A stretch of 64,000 nt of DNA, from positions 25,132-89,131 of the forward strand of contig JAEKKI010000144.1 in the NCBI GenBank assembly GCA_019510485.1, given 5' to 3'. Both the position numbers and the translations under genes were made by a program. Shown piece by piece: positions 17,828 to 26,093 of the stretch. Within the stretch, counting starts at the first letter, position 1. Each line of letters opens with the position of its first letter. The stretch is from Catenulisporales bacterium (GTDB lineage Bacteria; Actinomycetota; Actinomycetes; Streptomycetales; Catenulisporaceae). The notes beneath the pieces were generated by a model. The model worked only from the letters and a program-made list of their open reading frames with translations, had not been told where the DNA came from and made no database searches.

Positions 17828-18388
17828 TCAGTCGGCGTCGTCGGCCACCTCGCCGCCGTTGGCGCCGGCGCTGGCGAAACCCTCCAGGAATCCACGCGCC
17901 CGCTCGGTCTTCGGGTACGCCTCCAACAGTTCCCAGAACTGCGGTCCGTGGCTGGGGACGAGCAAGTGCGCCAGCTCGTGCAGGAGCACGTAGTCGAGCA
18001 CGTATTCCGGCATGCCGCGTACCCGGTCGGAGATCCGGATGGTGCCGTCCATCGGAGTGCACGAGCCCCAGCGGGTGTGCTGGTTGGCGACCCACCGGAC
18101 GCTGACCGGCCGGGCCCGGCCGGCGAAGTAGCGGGCCGAGAGCTCGCGGGCGCGCCGGGACAGCTCGCCGTCGTCCGGGCGGCGCTTGCGCTCCTGGCCG
18201 GCCAGGCGGGCCACCATCTTGTCAACCCACTGCTGTTCCTCGGCACGCGTCATCTGGGCGGGGATCAGCACGACGGTCTTGTCACCGTCCCGGTACGCCG
18301 AGACGGTGCGCCGCCGCCGGTTGCTGCGCCGCACCTCGATCTGACCGCCCTGGTAGGGGGCATCGTCGAGTCCCACGCCAAGGGACAC
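17828..18388 (-). CDS. YgjP/M48-like metallohydrolase
   Basis: About 186 residues from GTG 18388 (a GTG at 18376 is an alternative). It belongs to the YgjP/WLM-like family: the basic N-terminal VRRSNRRRRTVSAYRDGDKTVV, a central RWVANQHTRWGSCTP that contains the conserved RWGSC motif, and zinc ligands in LLHELAHLLVPSHGPQFW (HELAH plus a downstream His). Such proteins are presumed metal-dependent proteases. The reading frame extends to 18577, but the extra N-terminus crosses the DnaA-box region and is not family-like. It converges on the DUF2342 gene. Confidence 0.82.
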   Translation of the reverse strand: MSLGVGLDDAPYQGGQIEVRRSNRRRRTVSAYRDGDKTVVLIPAQMTRAEEQQWVDKMVARLAGQERKRRPDDGELSRRARELSARYFAGRARPVSVRWVANQHTRWGSCTPMDGTIRISDRVRGMPEYVLDYVLLHELAHLLVPSHGPQFWELLEAYPKTERARGFLEGFASAGANGGEVADDAD

Positions 18389-18458
18389 TAGCGTGTGCCA
18401 CCGCCTTATGGCGTTACCGAAATGACATGTCGGGGCGTCGGGACCGTGGGAAATCGGA

Positions 18459-18520
18459 TTGTCCACATGCTGTGCACAGGTTTTCCACAGAGTTATCCAC
18501 AGGATGCCCGATCCTGTGGG
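18459..18520. promoter_or_regulatory. Cluster of DnaA-box-like nonamers
   Basis: Within 62 bases lie TTGTCCACA (18459-18467, the actinobacterial DnaA-box consensus), CTGTGCACA (18470-18478), TTTTCCACA (18481-18489), TTATCCACA (18493-18501, the perfect classical box) and an inverted TCCTGTGGG (18512-18520). The spacing is about 11 bases. The cluster sits in a 160-base gap between divergent genes, YgjP-like and enoyl-CoA hydratase, with no replication genes near. It may act as a DnaA-binding or titration site, or as a DnaA-controlled promoter; this is inference from motif density. Confidence 0.65.
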
Positions 18521-18551
18521 TTTCCTAACGCAAACAGTAAGCGGCGGGTGA

Positions 18552-19355
18552 TCAGCGGCCAGAGAAGCGGGGCGCACGCTTGTCCCGCTGCGCCGCCAGC
18601 CCCTCCCGCAGGTCCTCGGTGGCCATGGTGATCGGCTGGGCCAGCGCCTCCCAGCGCAGCGCGGCCTCGAACGACTCGTGGCCGGCCCCGACCAGCGCCT
18701 CCTTGGTGAGCTTCACGGCGATCGGCGCGGTCCCGGCGATCTCGGCGGCGATCCGCTGGACGGCCTGTGGGAAATCGGCGTCCGGGAACACCCGGTTGTA
18801 CACACCCAGCGCCACCGCTTCCGCTCCGCTGACCGCACGGCCGGTGTAAAGCAGTTCGCGGGCGTTGGCGATACCGGCCACCTCCGGCAGCAGCCAGGTC
18901 GCGGCCATCCCGGGATGCATGCCGAGCCTGGTGAACGGCACGGCGAACTTCGCGGACCCGGCGGCGTAGCGCAGGTCGCAGGCCAGCGCCAGACAGGCGC
19001 CGGCGCCGACCGCGGCCCCGTTGACCGCGGCGACGGTCGGGATCGACAGCTCCCTGACGCTCAGCCAGGTCCGGTAGAACGGCAGCATCTTGTCGCGCAG
19101 CCGGTCCACCGGCGCGCCCGGCTCGGCGCCGATCCACCCCAGGTCGCCGCCGGAGCAGAAGGCGGAGCCGGCGCCGGTCACCACTAGGCAGCGCGCTTCG
19201 GAGTCGGCGGCGACGTCCCGCATGAGCCGGCCCCAGGACTCGGTCATCGGTGCGGTCATCGCGTTGCGCCGGTCCGGGTCGTCCAATGTCACGGTCACCA
19301 CACCATCCGACGTGCGGTTCACAGCCAGAAGGGGATATTCGCGCGACTCAGGCAT
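18552..19355 (-). CDS. Enoyl-CoA hydratase/isomerase family protein
   Basis: A 267-residue crotonase-fold protein. Oxyanion-hole segments are GSAFCSGGDLGWIG near residue 60 and VNGAAVGAGACLALACDLRYA near residue 110. The position of the first hydratase glutamate is occupied within FTRLGMHPGMAATWLLP (no Glu at the usual hydratase positions), so it may be an isomerase or another crotonase rather than a true hydratase. The ATG at 19355 fits family length; the frame extends another 34 codons upstream without similarity. Confidence 0.85.
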   Translation of the reverse strand: MPESREYPLLAVNRTSDGVVTVTLDDPDRRNAMTAPMTESWGRLMRDVAADSEARCLVVTGAGSAFCSGGDLGWIGAEPGAPVDRLRDKMLPFYRTWLSVRELSIPTVAAVNGAAVGAGACLALACDLRYAAGSAKFAVPFTRLGMHPGMAATWLLPEVAGIANARELLYTGRAVSGAEAVALGVYNRVFPDADFPQAVQRIAAEIAGTAPIAVKLTKEALVGAGHESFEAALRWEALAQPITMATEDLREGLAAQRDKRAPRFSGR

Positions 19356-19459
19356 GGCGTCAGCGTAGCGGTGCGGTTTGGGCGCCGCGCTGCCGTATGG
19401 TGTTCGGCGTTCGGGGTGAAAGGTACCTATGACATCAGATGCGGAACGGAGTGACAAAG

Positions 19460-19618
19460 ATGGCGGAGTCGTACACCGGGGATGCCTACTGTGTTAAGTG
19501 CAAGGAGAAGAAGAACTTCACCGGCGAGGTGAAGGTCAGCGACTCCGGTCGGCGCATGGCGCAGGGTGTCTGCCCGACTTGCGGCACCAAGCTCAACCGG
19601 ATCCTGGGCAAGGCCTGA
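19460..19618 (+). CDS. DUF5679 small zinc-ribbon protein
   Basis: A 52-residue protein beginning MAESYTGDAYCVKCKEKK and ending CPTCGTKLNRILGKA. Two CxxC pairs form a zinc ribbon. The core GEVKVSDSGRRMAQGVCP is characteristic of this small actinobacterial family, whose function is unknown. The ATG at 19460 is preferred because GGAG lies 9-12 bases before it; an in-frame ATG 21 bases upstream is possible. It is divergent from the enoyl-CoA hydratase gene and precedes the ThiF-like gene, matching streptomycete order. Confidence 0.85.
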   Translation: MAESYTGDAYCVKCKEKKNFTGEVKVSDSGRRMAQGVCPTCGTKLNRILGKA

Positions 19619-19704
19619 TCGACACGGATCGACGCGGATCGACGCGGCGGCCGGGCGCACCGGCCGCCGTACGGGTGAATTAGCCGGCGGCGGGAGGTCG
19701 GGGC

Positions 19705-20937
19705 ATGCGTCCGGTGCTGAAGGCGGGCTTGCGGCGGCTGTGGCGGCCGGGCGGCGCGCTCCAGGTGGGAGTGACGCCGGGACGCTCGCTGTTGGTGAAC
19801 GGGCTCGGCCCGGCGGCGACGCGGTTCGTGGCCGCGGTCGACGGCACCCGCGACATCCCCGGGCTGCTGGCCCACGCTGAGGAACTCGGCCTTTCCGGTT
19901 CGCAGGCCACGACTTTGCTGGACATGCTGGCCCGGGCCGGCTTCCTGGACGACGCCGGCTACGACCAGGGGCCCGCCCTGCGCGCCCTGGACGTCGCCGA
20001 GGCCGACCGGCTGGCCCCGGACATGGCGGCGCTGGCGCTGGGCTATCTGGTTCCCGGCGGTGCGGTGCGCGCGATGACCCGACGGCGGATGGCCGTGGTG
20101 GCGGTGTACGGCTGCGGCCGGGTCGGCGCGTCGGTCGCGCACCTGCTGGCGGCGGCCGGCGTCGGCTGCGTGGTGCCGATCGACGCCGGGCGTGCGCGGG
20201 CCGCGGATGCGGCGCCGGCCGGCTTCCAGAATCCCCGGGCGCTGAGTCACCGGGAAGCGCGGGACGTGCCGGGGCCGCGACGGGGTCGCGGGTTCACGAG
20301 CGCCGGCCCGGCCTCGGCTGCCGACCCCTCGTCCGCGGCGGACACCGGGGAAACCCTGACAGAAGAAACACCTCAGGGCACGGAGCCCCGGCGCCAAGAT
20401 CTAGTCCGGGCCCTGATCCGCACCTCGGCCCCGTCGACTCGCACCAGCCTGCCCACCAATCGCCAGCATCCCGACCTCGCGGTACTGGCGCCGGTCGCCG
20501 ACGCCTACCCCGCGCTGGCCGCGTCGCTGCAAACCGCCGGGGTCCCGCATCTGTCGGCCGAAGTGCATGAGACCACCGGTGTGCTGGGACCGTTCGTGCA
20601 GCCGGGCCGCACCTCCTGCCTGCGCTGCCGCGACCTGTTCCGCACCGCGCGCGACCCGGGCTGGCCGCGGGCGATGGTGCCGTTCGGAGGCGTCGACGCG
20701 GTGCCGGCCGGAGCGGACCGCGCGTGCGATGTCATGCTCGCCACGCAGCTGGCGGTGCTGGCGGTGATGCACGTGCTGGCCTATGTGGAAGGCGACCGGC
20801 CGCCCACGGTGAACGCCGCGCTGGAAGTGGTCCCGCCGTTCGGGGCGCAGACCAAGCACGAGCGCCCGCCGCACCCGGACTGCGGCTGCGGAGCCGACGG
20901 GGCCGATGCCTGTTCCGCAGCACTCGTGCATAGTTGA
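19705..20937 (+). CDS. ThiF-like (E1/cyclodehydratase-related) protein
   Basis: A 410-residue protein. An N-terminal winged-helix-like region (residues 15-110) resembles the peptide-clasp part of TOMM cyclodehydratase C proteins. A nucleotide-binding VYGCGRVGASVAHLLAAAG follows near residue 130. After a linker rich in Ala, Ser and Arg comes the C-terminal half with CLRCRDLFR and PDCGCGADG, which probably bind zinc. No precursor peptide or YcaO partner is visible, and the gene sits in conserved core neighbourhood, so a housekeeping role is likelier than RiPP synthesis. The activity is unknown. Confidence 0.75.
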   Translation: MRPVLKAGLRRLWRPGGALQVGVTPGRSLLVNGLGPAATRFVAAVDGTRDIPGLLAHAEELGLSGSQATTLLDMLARAGFLDDAGYDQGPALRALDVAEADRLAPDMAALALGYLVPGGAVRAMTRRRMAVVAVYGCGRVGASVAHLLAAAGVGCVVPIDAGRARAADAAPAGFQNPRALSHREARDVPGPRRGRGFTSAGPASAADPSSAADTGETLTEETPQGTEPRRQDLVRALIRTSAPSTRTSLPTNRQHPDLAVLAPVADAYPALAASLQTAGVPHLSAEVHETTGVLGPFVQPGRTSCLRCRDLFRTARDPGWPRAMVPFGGVDAVPAGADRACDVMLATQLAVLAVMHVLAYVEGDRPPTVNAALEVVPPFGAQTKHERPPHPDCGCGADGADACSAALVHS

Positions 20938-21058
20938 CAGCGAATTCACCCCACGGCGGCACCCCGGTCTCTGTCCCTGTCCCCCGGGTGTGGTTAATCT
21001 CCGTCGTGTTCGTGGTCTGACGGAAGTTCCCGATAGTTCCAACGGAGGGGAAGAACCG

Positions 21059-23227
21059 ATGCGCAGAACGCGCACCCATGCGGCCGCGCTCGCGCTGGCC
21101 GTGGTCGCGGCCGCGGCCGGCACGTCGGCGGCGATGACCGCCACCGCGCAGGCCGACGGCGGATCCCGCGGTTCGAGCGCCGGCTGCAAGCTCGGCGCCC
21201 GGAACGCGGCCGTACAGCATGTGATCTACCTGCAGTTCGACAATGTGCACTTCACCCGGGACAACCCCAACGTCCCGAGCGACCTGGAGCAGATGCCGCA
21301 CCTGCTGAACTTCCTGGAGTCGCAGGGCACACTGGACGACAACCACCACACACCGCTGATCGCGCACACCGGCACCGACATCCTGACGTCGCTGACCGGC
21401 CTCTACGGCGACAAGAACGGCATGCCGATCGCGAACTCCTACCGGTACTACAACCAGGCCGGGGTATCGCAGGGCGCCGGCACGTTCGCATACTGGACCG
21501 ACGGCGTATACGACTTCAACAACCCGACGCCCAGCGACACCGCGCCGACCATGGTCGGCCCGGACGGCAAGACCGCCCCGGCGCCGTGGGCCGCCTACAC
21601 CCGGGCCGGCTGCGACTTCGGCGCGGTCGCCACGGCGAACACCGTGCTGGAGAACACCGGGCCGGACGTTCCGAAGGTGTTCGGCGCCGGGTCGGCCGAG
21701 GCCGCCGAGGCGGCCGACAAGACCAACGGCAACCTGGCCCAGACCGACTTCGTCGGCATCGGCGTGCACTGTGCGCAGAACTCGAAGATCTGCGCGGCGG
21801 CCGGCGCCAACGCCCGGCCGGACCTGCTGCCGGACGAGAAGGGCGGCTACACCGGCTTCAACGGGCTGTTCGGCGCCAAGTACACGAACCCCGTGATCAG
21901 CCCGAGCGGCCCGGTCACGGACGTCTCCGGCGGCACCCCGATCACCGACTCCCTGGGCCGTCCCGGCTTCCCCGGCTTCGACGGCATGTCGGCGGCCAAC
22001 TCGCTGGGCTACGTCGCGCAGATGCAGGAGGCCGGGATCCCGGTCACCTACGGCTACATCTCCGACGCGCATGACAACCACGCGCCCGGCGGCCACGCCT
22101 ACGGGCCCGGCGAGGCCGGTTACGTGGCGGCGCTGAAGTCCTACGACACCGCCTTCGACCAGTTCTTCCAGCGGCTGGGCAAGGACGGCATCAACGCCTC
22201 GAACACGATGTTCGTGGTCACCGCCGACGAGAACGACCACTTCGTGGGCGGCAAGCCGAGCCCGGCGGACTGCGACGGCGTCACCACGCCGTGCACGTAC
22301 ACGCAGGTCGGTGAGATCAACGCCAATGTCAAGGGCCTGCTGGCGACGCAGACCGGCGACACCACGGCGTTCGGCATCCACGCCGACTCCGCGCCGAACT
22401 TCTGGGTGACCGGCGCTCCGGCGGCCAACGCTCCGCAGGTGCGCAGCTTCGAGCACAACCTCGCGTCGCTGACCGCGACCAACCCGCTCAACGGGCAGAC
22501 GGAGAAGTTCGCGGACTACTTCGCGGACGCCACCGAGATGAAGCTGCTGCACATGGTCACGGCCGACCCGCTGCGCACGCCGACCCTGACCGAGTTCGCC
22601 AACCCGGACTACTACGTGTTCTCCGGTGCCGCGAACTGCAACTCGCCGTGCATCACCGAGCCGAACGGTTTCGCGTGGAACCACGGCGACTTCGCACCCG
22701 ACATCAACACCACCTGGGCCGGATTCGTGGGCCCCGGCTTCAAGAAGCTGGGCGTCACCGGCGCCGTCTGGTCGGACCACACCGACCTGCGGCCGACGAT
22801 GCTCACGGCGCTGGGACTGCGCGACACGTACGTGCACGACGGTGTGCCCCTGGTCCAGTTCATCAAGGACAGCGTCCTGCCGCCGGGCCTGCACGGGGCG
22901 AAGATCGCCGAGCTGGAGGCGGTGTACAAGCAGCTCGACGCGAGCGTCGGACAGTTCGGCGTCGCCACGCTGAAGGCCGCGACCGCCGCGATCGAGTCGA
23001 GCACGCCGAACGACGCGCAGTTCACCGCGACCGAGGCGACACTGACCGCGCTGGGTACGGCGCGCGACGCGCTGGCCGGACAGATCGCGAGGGTGATCGA
23101 CAAGGCCGCTTACGGCCAGTACGGCCAGTACAGCCAATACACGGCCGACGACGCCTCGCCGGATGATCTGGGGTGGCAGCGGCAAGCCGGCTCGCTGCTG
23201 GACCAGGCGCAGGCGATGGCCGGGTAG
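21059..23227 (+). CDS. Secreted phosphoesterase (alkaline-phosphatase superfamily)
   Basis: A 722-residue exported protein. The signal peptide is MRRTRTHAAALALAVVAAAAG with cleavage likely near ATAQA. The body carries metallo-phosphoesterase-like elements: HVIYLQFDNVHFTRDNP near residue 60, HTGTDILTSLTGLYG near 100, YISDAHDNH near 340, FVVTADENDHF near 385 and WSDHTDLRPTMLTALGL near 575, which supply Asp and His metal ligands. The GGAGGGGAAG Shine-Dalgarno supports ATG 21059. The last 120 residues are helical. A strong terminator follows. The substrate is unknown. Confidence 0.8.
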   Translation: MRRTRTHAAALALAVVAAAAGTSAAMTATAQADGGSRGSSAGCKLGARNAAVQHVIYLQFDNVHFTRDNPNVPSDLEQMPHLLNFLESQGTLDDNHHTPLIAHTGTDILTSLTGLYGDKNGMPIANSYRYYNQAGVSQGAGTFAYWTDGVYDFNNPTPSDTAPTMVGPDGKTAPAPWAAYTRAGCDFGAVATANTVLENTGPDVPKVFGAGSAEAAEAADKTNGNLAQTDFVGIGVHCAQNSKICAAAGANARPDLLPDEKGGYTGFNGLFGAKYTNPVISPSGPVTDVSGGTPITDSLGRPGFPGFDGMSAANSLGYVAQMQEAGIPVTYGYISDAHDNHAPGGHAYGPGEAGYVAALKSYDTAFDQFFQRLGKDGINASNTMFVVTADENDHFVGGKPSPADCDGVTTPCTYTQVGEINANVKGLLATQTGDTTAFGIHADSAPNFWVTGAPAANAPQVRSFEHNLASLTATNPLNGQTEKFADYFADATEMKLLHMVTADPLRTPTLTEFANPDYYVFSGAANCNSPCITEPNGFAWNHGDFAPDINTTWAGFVGPGFKKLGVTGAVWSDHTDLRPTMLTALGLRDTYVHDGVPLVQFIKDSVLPPGLHGAKIAELEAVYKQLDASVGQFGVATLKAATAAIESSTPNDAQFTATEATLTALGTARDALAGQIARVIDKAAYGQYGQYSQYTADDASPDDLGWQRQAGSLLDQAQAMAG

Positions 23228-23240
23228 CCGCGGGATCGCC

Positions 23241-23268
23241 GAGCCCCGCTCCGAGTGGAGCGGGGCTC
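23241..23268. terminator. 12-bp hairpin between convergent genes
   Basis: GAGCCCCGCTCC (23241-23252) pairs exactly with GGAGCGGGGCTC (23257-23268) around a four-base loop, followed rightward by TTGCTTT. It probably ends the phosphoesterase transcript and, in the other direction, the NicO-type exporter transcript. Confidence 0.85.
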
Positions 23269-23277
23269 TTGCTTTGG

Positions 23278-24051
23278 CTAAAGCATCCCGCCGACGACGA
23301 GCACGCCGATCACCAGCAAGGTCGCGGCGGTCAGGGCGTTGGCACGCTGCTCGATCCACGGCGCGGTAAGCCGAGCGGCACCCAAGGCCGTGGCGGTGGT
23401 GAGGCCTGCTATGGCGATGATGGTCGCGGCGGCGAAGGCGGCCAGGACGCCGAGGGCCGGGGCGACGCCGAGGGCGCCCGCCGCCAGGAAGAGCGGGAGG
23501 ATCGTCAGGTCCGGGCTGGCGACGGCACCGAAGGGGACCAGGAAGGCCAGCAGGGTGCGGCGGCCGTGCGGATGGGGGGACGCCGTGGCGAGCGGGCGTT
23601 CGAGGACTGCGACCGCGTGAGTGTGGCCGTGGTCGGTCGTCGGGTGCGCAGGGCCGTGGTGGCTGCGTTCGGCGTGCCTGTGATCGTGGTGACGGTGGTC
23701 ATGATCGTGGTGGTCATGATCGTGGTGTTCGTGCGCGTGCGCGTGTCCCCGCCCGAGAGCCTCCATCACCAGCAGCGCCACCCCCGTCGCGATCAGCACC
23801 CCGCCCACCGCCAGGTCGGCGTGTCGGGCCACCGTCTCACGGAAGCGCAGGCCGACCGCGATCAGCGCCGCGCCGAGCAGGACCGACACCACCACGTGCG
23901 TGACCGCCGCGGCCAGCGCCAGTCGCAGCACCTTGCGAGTGGGGTAGCGGCGGGTCCGGGCCAGGACGGCCAGGGGCATCCAGTGGTCGGGCAGGACCGC
24001 GTGGCCGATGCCGATGCCGGCCGCGGCCAGGAGCATGGGGAGCGTGGTCAC
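23278..24051 (-). CDS. NicO/RcnA-like nickel-cobalt exporter
   Basis: A protein of 257 residues from GTG 24051 (GGTGGA lies six bases upstream; longer TTG or GTG starts are possible). It has about six membrane helices. The first contains GIGIGHAVLPDHWMP, the His-x4-Asp-His signature of NicO-type nickel/cobalt transporters. A long loop between helices 3 and 4 is packed with His and Asp (HAHAHEHHDHDHHDHDHRHH), typical of metal-binding loops in RcnA-like exporters. The upstream region contains an inverted repeat suitable for a metal-responsive regulator. Direction of transport is inferred. Confidence 0.82.
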   Translation of the reverse strand: MTTLPMLLAAAGIGIGHAVLPDHWMPLAVLARTRRYPTRKVLRLALAAAVTHVVVSVLLGAALIAVGLRFRETVARHADLAVGGVLIATGVALLVMEALGRGHAHAHEHHDHDHHDHDHRHHDHRHAERSHHGPAHPTTDHGHTHAVAVLERPLATASPHPHGRRTLLAFLVPFGAVASPDLTILPLFLAAGALGVAPALGVLAAFAAATIIAIAGLTTATALGAARLTAPWIEQRANALTAATLLVIGVLVVGGML

Positions 24052-24080
24052 GGGTCCACCATAGCTGATCACCTTCACCA

Positions 24081-24134
24081 ATGCGAAGGTGAGAAGGTAT
24101 TGCGAACGCCTCTCACCTGCGAGGCTTTCGCATC
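24081..24134. promoter_or_regulatory. Interrupted inverted repeat upstream of the metal exporter
   Basis: ATGCGAAGGTGAGA (24081-24094) is mirrored by TCTCACC (24111-24117) and TTCGCAT (24128-24134); an additional TGCGAA lies in the centre at about 24100. The element occupies the whole gap between the exporter and the next leftward gene. It may be an operator for a metal regulator or part of a terminator for the upstream unit. Only the symmetry is seen; the role is inference. Confidence 0.45.
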
Positions 24135-24142
24135 ACGGGCGT

Positions 24143-24907
24143 TCAGCGCGGCAGGGCGGTGTACGCGTCCCAGGCGCCGAGCGTCACCTGGCCGAAGCCG
24201 AGGCCGTACGCCGTCACCCCGCGTCCGTACGCGCCCAGCCAGCATTCGCGCAGCTCGGCGGCGAGGACCCAGCCGTACTCGGACTCGCGGTAGCGGAACC
24301 GGGTGGGCTTGCCGTCGACCGGGAGTTGCACCGCGCGCCAGGGGGCGTCGTCCAGGGCCTCGGCGACCTCGTAGGCGAGTTCGGTCTGCTGGTGCAGCCA
24401 GTCGCCGCGCAGGGCCTTGTCGACGGTCCACGGCCAGTCGTCGGACAGCAGTCCGAGGCCGGCGACGGCGGCCAGGGTGGACAGCGTGGTCGGTTCCAGG
24501 ACGGTGTTCTGGCCTCGCCCGGGCCGGCGGGACAGCCGGGCCATGGTGACCACGCCGCAGAACCGGCGCGGGGAGACGTCGTCGGGGCGGCGGGCCGGAT
24601 GGTCGCCGTGGCCCAGGGTGCCGTACTCGGCGACGCCGTCCGGGCCGAGCATGATCGAGCCCAGCCAGCGGGCGCCGCCCCAGGCCTCGTCCAGGCCGTA
24701 CCAGGGCACGGCGGCGCGCTGGCCGTCCCAGGCGTCGGGTACGGCCGCAGCCAGGGCGGCGGCGGAGATCGAGGCGACGGTGGGGCCGGGTACAGAGCCC
24801 GAGAACATATGGGCCGAAGGCCGGGTGTCGAAAGGTACAGAGCCCGGCTGGGAAGCCGGGCCCGAGGAGTTCGAGAAGTCTTCAGTGGAGGGGGAGATGG
24901 CGCTCAT
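24143..24907 (-). CDS. Conserved hypothetical protein downstream of tatB
   Basis: A 254-residue protein I do not recognise. The first 40 residues are Ser/Pro-rich and probably disordered. The rest is a soluble alpha/beta-type sequence with many tryptophans (AWDGQRAAVPWYGLDEAWGGARWL, LGLLSDDWPWTVDKAL). It has no signal peptide, membrane helix or catalytic motif I can name. It starts six bases after the tatB stop, so the two are cotranscribed and it may have a function linked to export or the envelope, but this is only positional. Confidence 0.7.
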   Translation of the reverse strand: MSAISPSTEDFSNSSGPASQPGSVPFDTRPSAHMFSGSVPGPTVASISAAALAAAVPDAWDGQRAAVPWYGLDEAWGGARWLGSIMLGPDGVAEYGTLGHGDHPARRPDDVSPRRFCGVVTMARLSRRPGRGQNTVLEPTTLSTLAAVAGLGLLSDDWPWTVDKALRGDWLHQQTELAYEVAEALDDAPWRAVQLPVDGKPTRFRYRESEYGWVLAAELRECWLGAYGRGVTAYGLGFGQVTLGAWDAYTALPR

Positions 24908-24913
24908 GGAACC

Positions 24914-25354
24914 TCACGTGGCATCCGCGTCGAACGGCGGTCGCTCCCCCGCGGCCAGGCGCGGGGCGGGAGCGCGGTACAGGGCATCGTCCGGGGTGGC
25001 GTCGTCGGCGCCGAGGGGCCGGCGGGCGCCCTCGGCCGCCCCGCGTATCTCGCCGTTGATCGTGTCGGTGATGTCCCTGAACTCGCGGAACGCGGGGTCC
25101 TCGGCGCCGTCGGGGCCCAGGACGTGCTTGCGCACGAAGTTCTTGGGGTGCAGGTCGGTCAGCTCCAGGTCCTGGAACTCCGGGCCCAGCTCCTTCTTCA
25201 GGTCCTCCTGCGCGTTGCGCGTGAACTCGCGGAACTGCCGCAGCGTGCGCGCCAGGCCCTGGACCGCGCCGGGCAGCTTATCCGGTCCGAAGAGCATGAC
25301 GGACAGGGCCAGCAGCGCGATCAGCTCCAGCGGGCTGATGTCGAGAAACGGCAC
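24914..25354 (-). CDS. tatB: Sec-independent translocase protein TatB
   Basis: A 146-residue TatB-like protein. The N-terminus MPFLDISPLELIALLALSVMLFGPDKLP has the single membrane helix and the FGPDKLP hinge. An amphipathic helix follows (GLARTLRQFREFTRNAQEDLKKELG), then a charged, flexible tail. TatB recognises twin-arginine signal peptides with TatC. In Streptomyces and Mycobacterium tatB lies close to sigE, its anti-sigma gene and htrA; here sigE and the anti-sigma gene are upstream on the same strand, but no htrA is present between them. Confidence 0.9.
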   Translation of the reverse strand: MPFLDISPLELIALLALSVMLFGPDKLPGAVQGLARTLRQFREFTRNAQEDLKKELGPEFQDLELTDLHPKNFVRKHVLGPDGAEDPAFREFRDITDTINGEIRGAAEGARRPLGADDATPDDALYRAPAPRLAAGERPPFDADAT

Positions 25355-25478
25355 GGTGGAAGGCTCCTGCTCTGGCTGGCGCGGCCGGCGGTCGTCCGGC
25401 GCTACGCGCTTAGCGTAACTCCCGTCCGCCGGGTAGAGGACCCAGGTGGCTGTGGATGTTCGCTCGGTCGCCCTTACG

Positions 25479-25509
25479 CGTCAAGCCTCGGCAATGCCGA
25501 GCCTTGACG
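25479..25509. terminator. Hairpin after the sigE/anti-sigma operon
   Basis: CGTCAAG-C-CTCGGCA (25479-25493) is complementary to TGCCGAG-C-CTTGACG (25495-25509), with one C-C mismatch. It lies about 50 bases beyond the anti-sigma stop and upstream of tatB, so it probably separates the two leftward units. Confidence 0.65.
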
Positions 25510-25556
25510 TCAAGAGCCCTCCACCAGTCGGCCCGGTTGGGCCGGTCGGGCCGGGT

Positions 25557-26093
25557 TCAGCGGCCCGGGTCGATTGAGACAACCTGTGCCGGGGCCGGGG
25601 CCGGCGGGTGCGCGGTGCCGCCGGCGCCGCCGCTGAAGTCGCCGACCAGCCACACGCCGGTGCCGATGGCGGCCAGCGACACCGCGCCGATCGCCGCGGC
25701 CCGCAGCCGCTGGGGGCGCACCGGGGCGCGTCCGACCGTGGGGCGGCCGGACGCCGGGGCCGCCGGCGGGCGGATCGGCACGGTCTGGAAGGCGAACGGG
25801 GCCGGGCCGACCGGGCCGGCGGCGGAGCCGGAACCCGGCACGCCGCCGCCTCCCACACCGGAACCCGCGCCCGCGCCACGGTTCGCGTCCAGGCTCAGCA
25901 GCCCGAGCATCAGCTCCACCGGGACCTGCGGCTCGGTCAGTCCGCCGAGCCGGGCCTTCGTCCGGCGCTCGGCGTCGGCCTCGCTGCGGCACTCGGCGCA
26001 CTGCGCCAGGTGCCCCAGCATGCGGTCCCGGGAGGCGTGGTCCAGCTCGCCGTCGATCAGGGCGGTCAGACGGTCTCCGAGGTGCCTGGTCAC
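25557..26093 (-). CDS. Anti-sigma factor with zinc-finger (ZAS) domain, RseA-like
   Basis: A 178-residue protein from GTG 26093, which overlaps the sigma-factor stop (GTGA) and is preceded by GGAGGGC. The N-terminal anti-sigma domain contains [18 protein letters not shown], with the His-x3-Cys-x2-Cys zinc site of ZAS proteins. A Gly/Pro-rich linker leads to one membrane helix ([21 protein letters not shown]) near residue 140 and a short Pro/Ala-rich outer tail. It should hold the adjacent SigE-type sigma factor until an envelope signal releases it. Confidence 0.88.
   Translation of the reverse strand: MTRHLGDRLTALIDGELDHASRDRMLGHLAQCAECRSEADAERRTKARLGGLTEPQVPVELMLGLLSLDANRGAGAGSGVGGGGVPGSGSAAGPVGPAPFAFQTVPIRPPAAPASGRPTVGRAPVRPQRLRAAAIGAVSLAAIGTGVWLVGDFSGGAGGTAHPPAPAPAQVVSIDPGR

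Noticed and set aside
18389..18577. N-terminal extension of the YgjP-like gene
   Set aside because: It would cross the DnaA-box cluster and has no family similarity.
19705..20937. ThiF-like gene as part of a second RiPP (TOMM) cluster
   Set aside because: No precursor peptide, YcaO protein or dehydrogenase is near, and the gene sits in conserved core order.
20732..23359. 875-codon leftward open frame
   Set aside because: Antisense to the secreted phosphoesterase, which has a signal peptide, a Shine-Dalgarno and conserved motifs.
23700..23760. Short tandem-like GTGGTCATGATCGTG repeats as a microsatellite or CRISPR
   Set aside because: They are the codons of the His/Asp-rich loop of the NicO-type exporter. 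No CRISPR array was found anywhere in the window.
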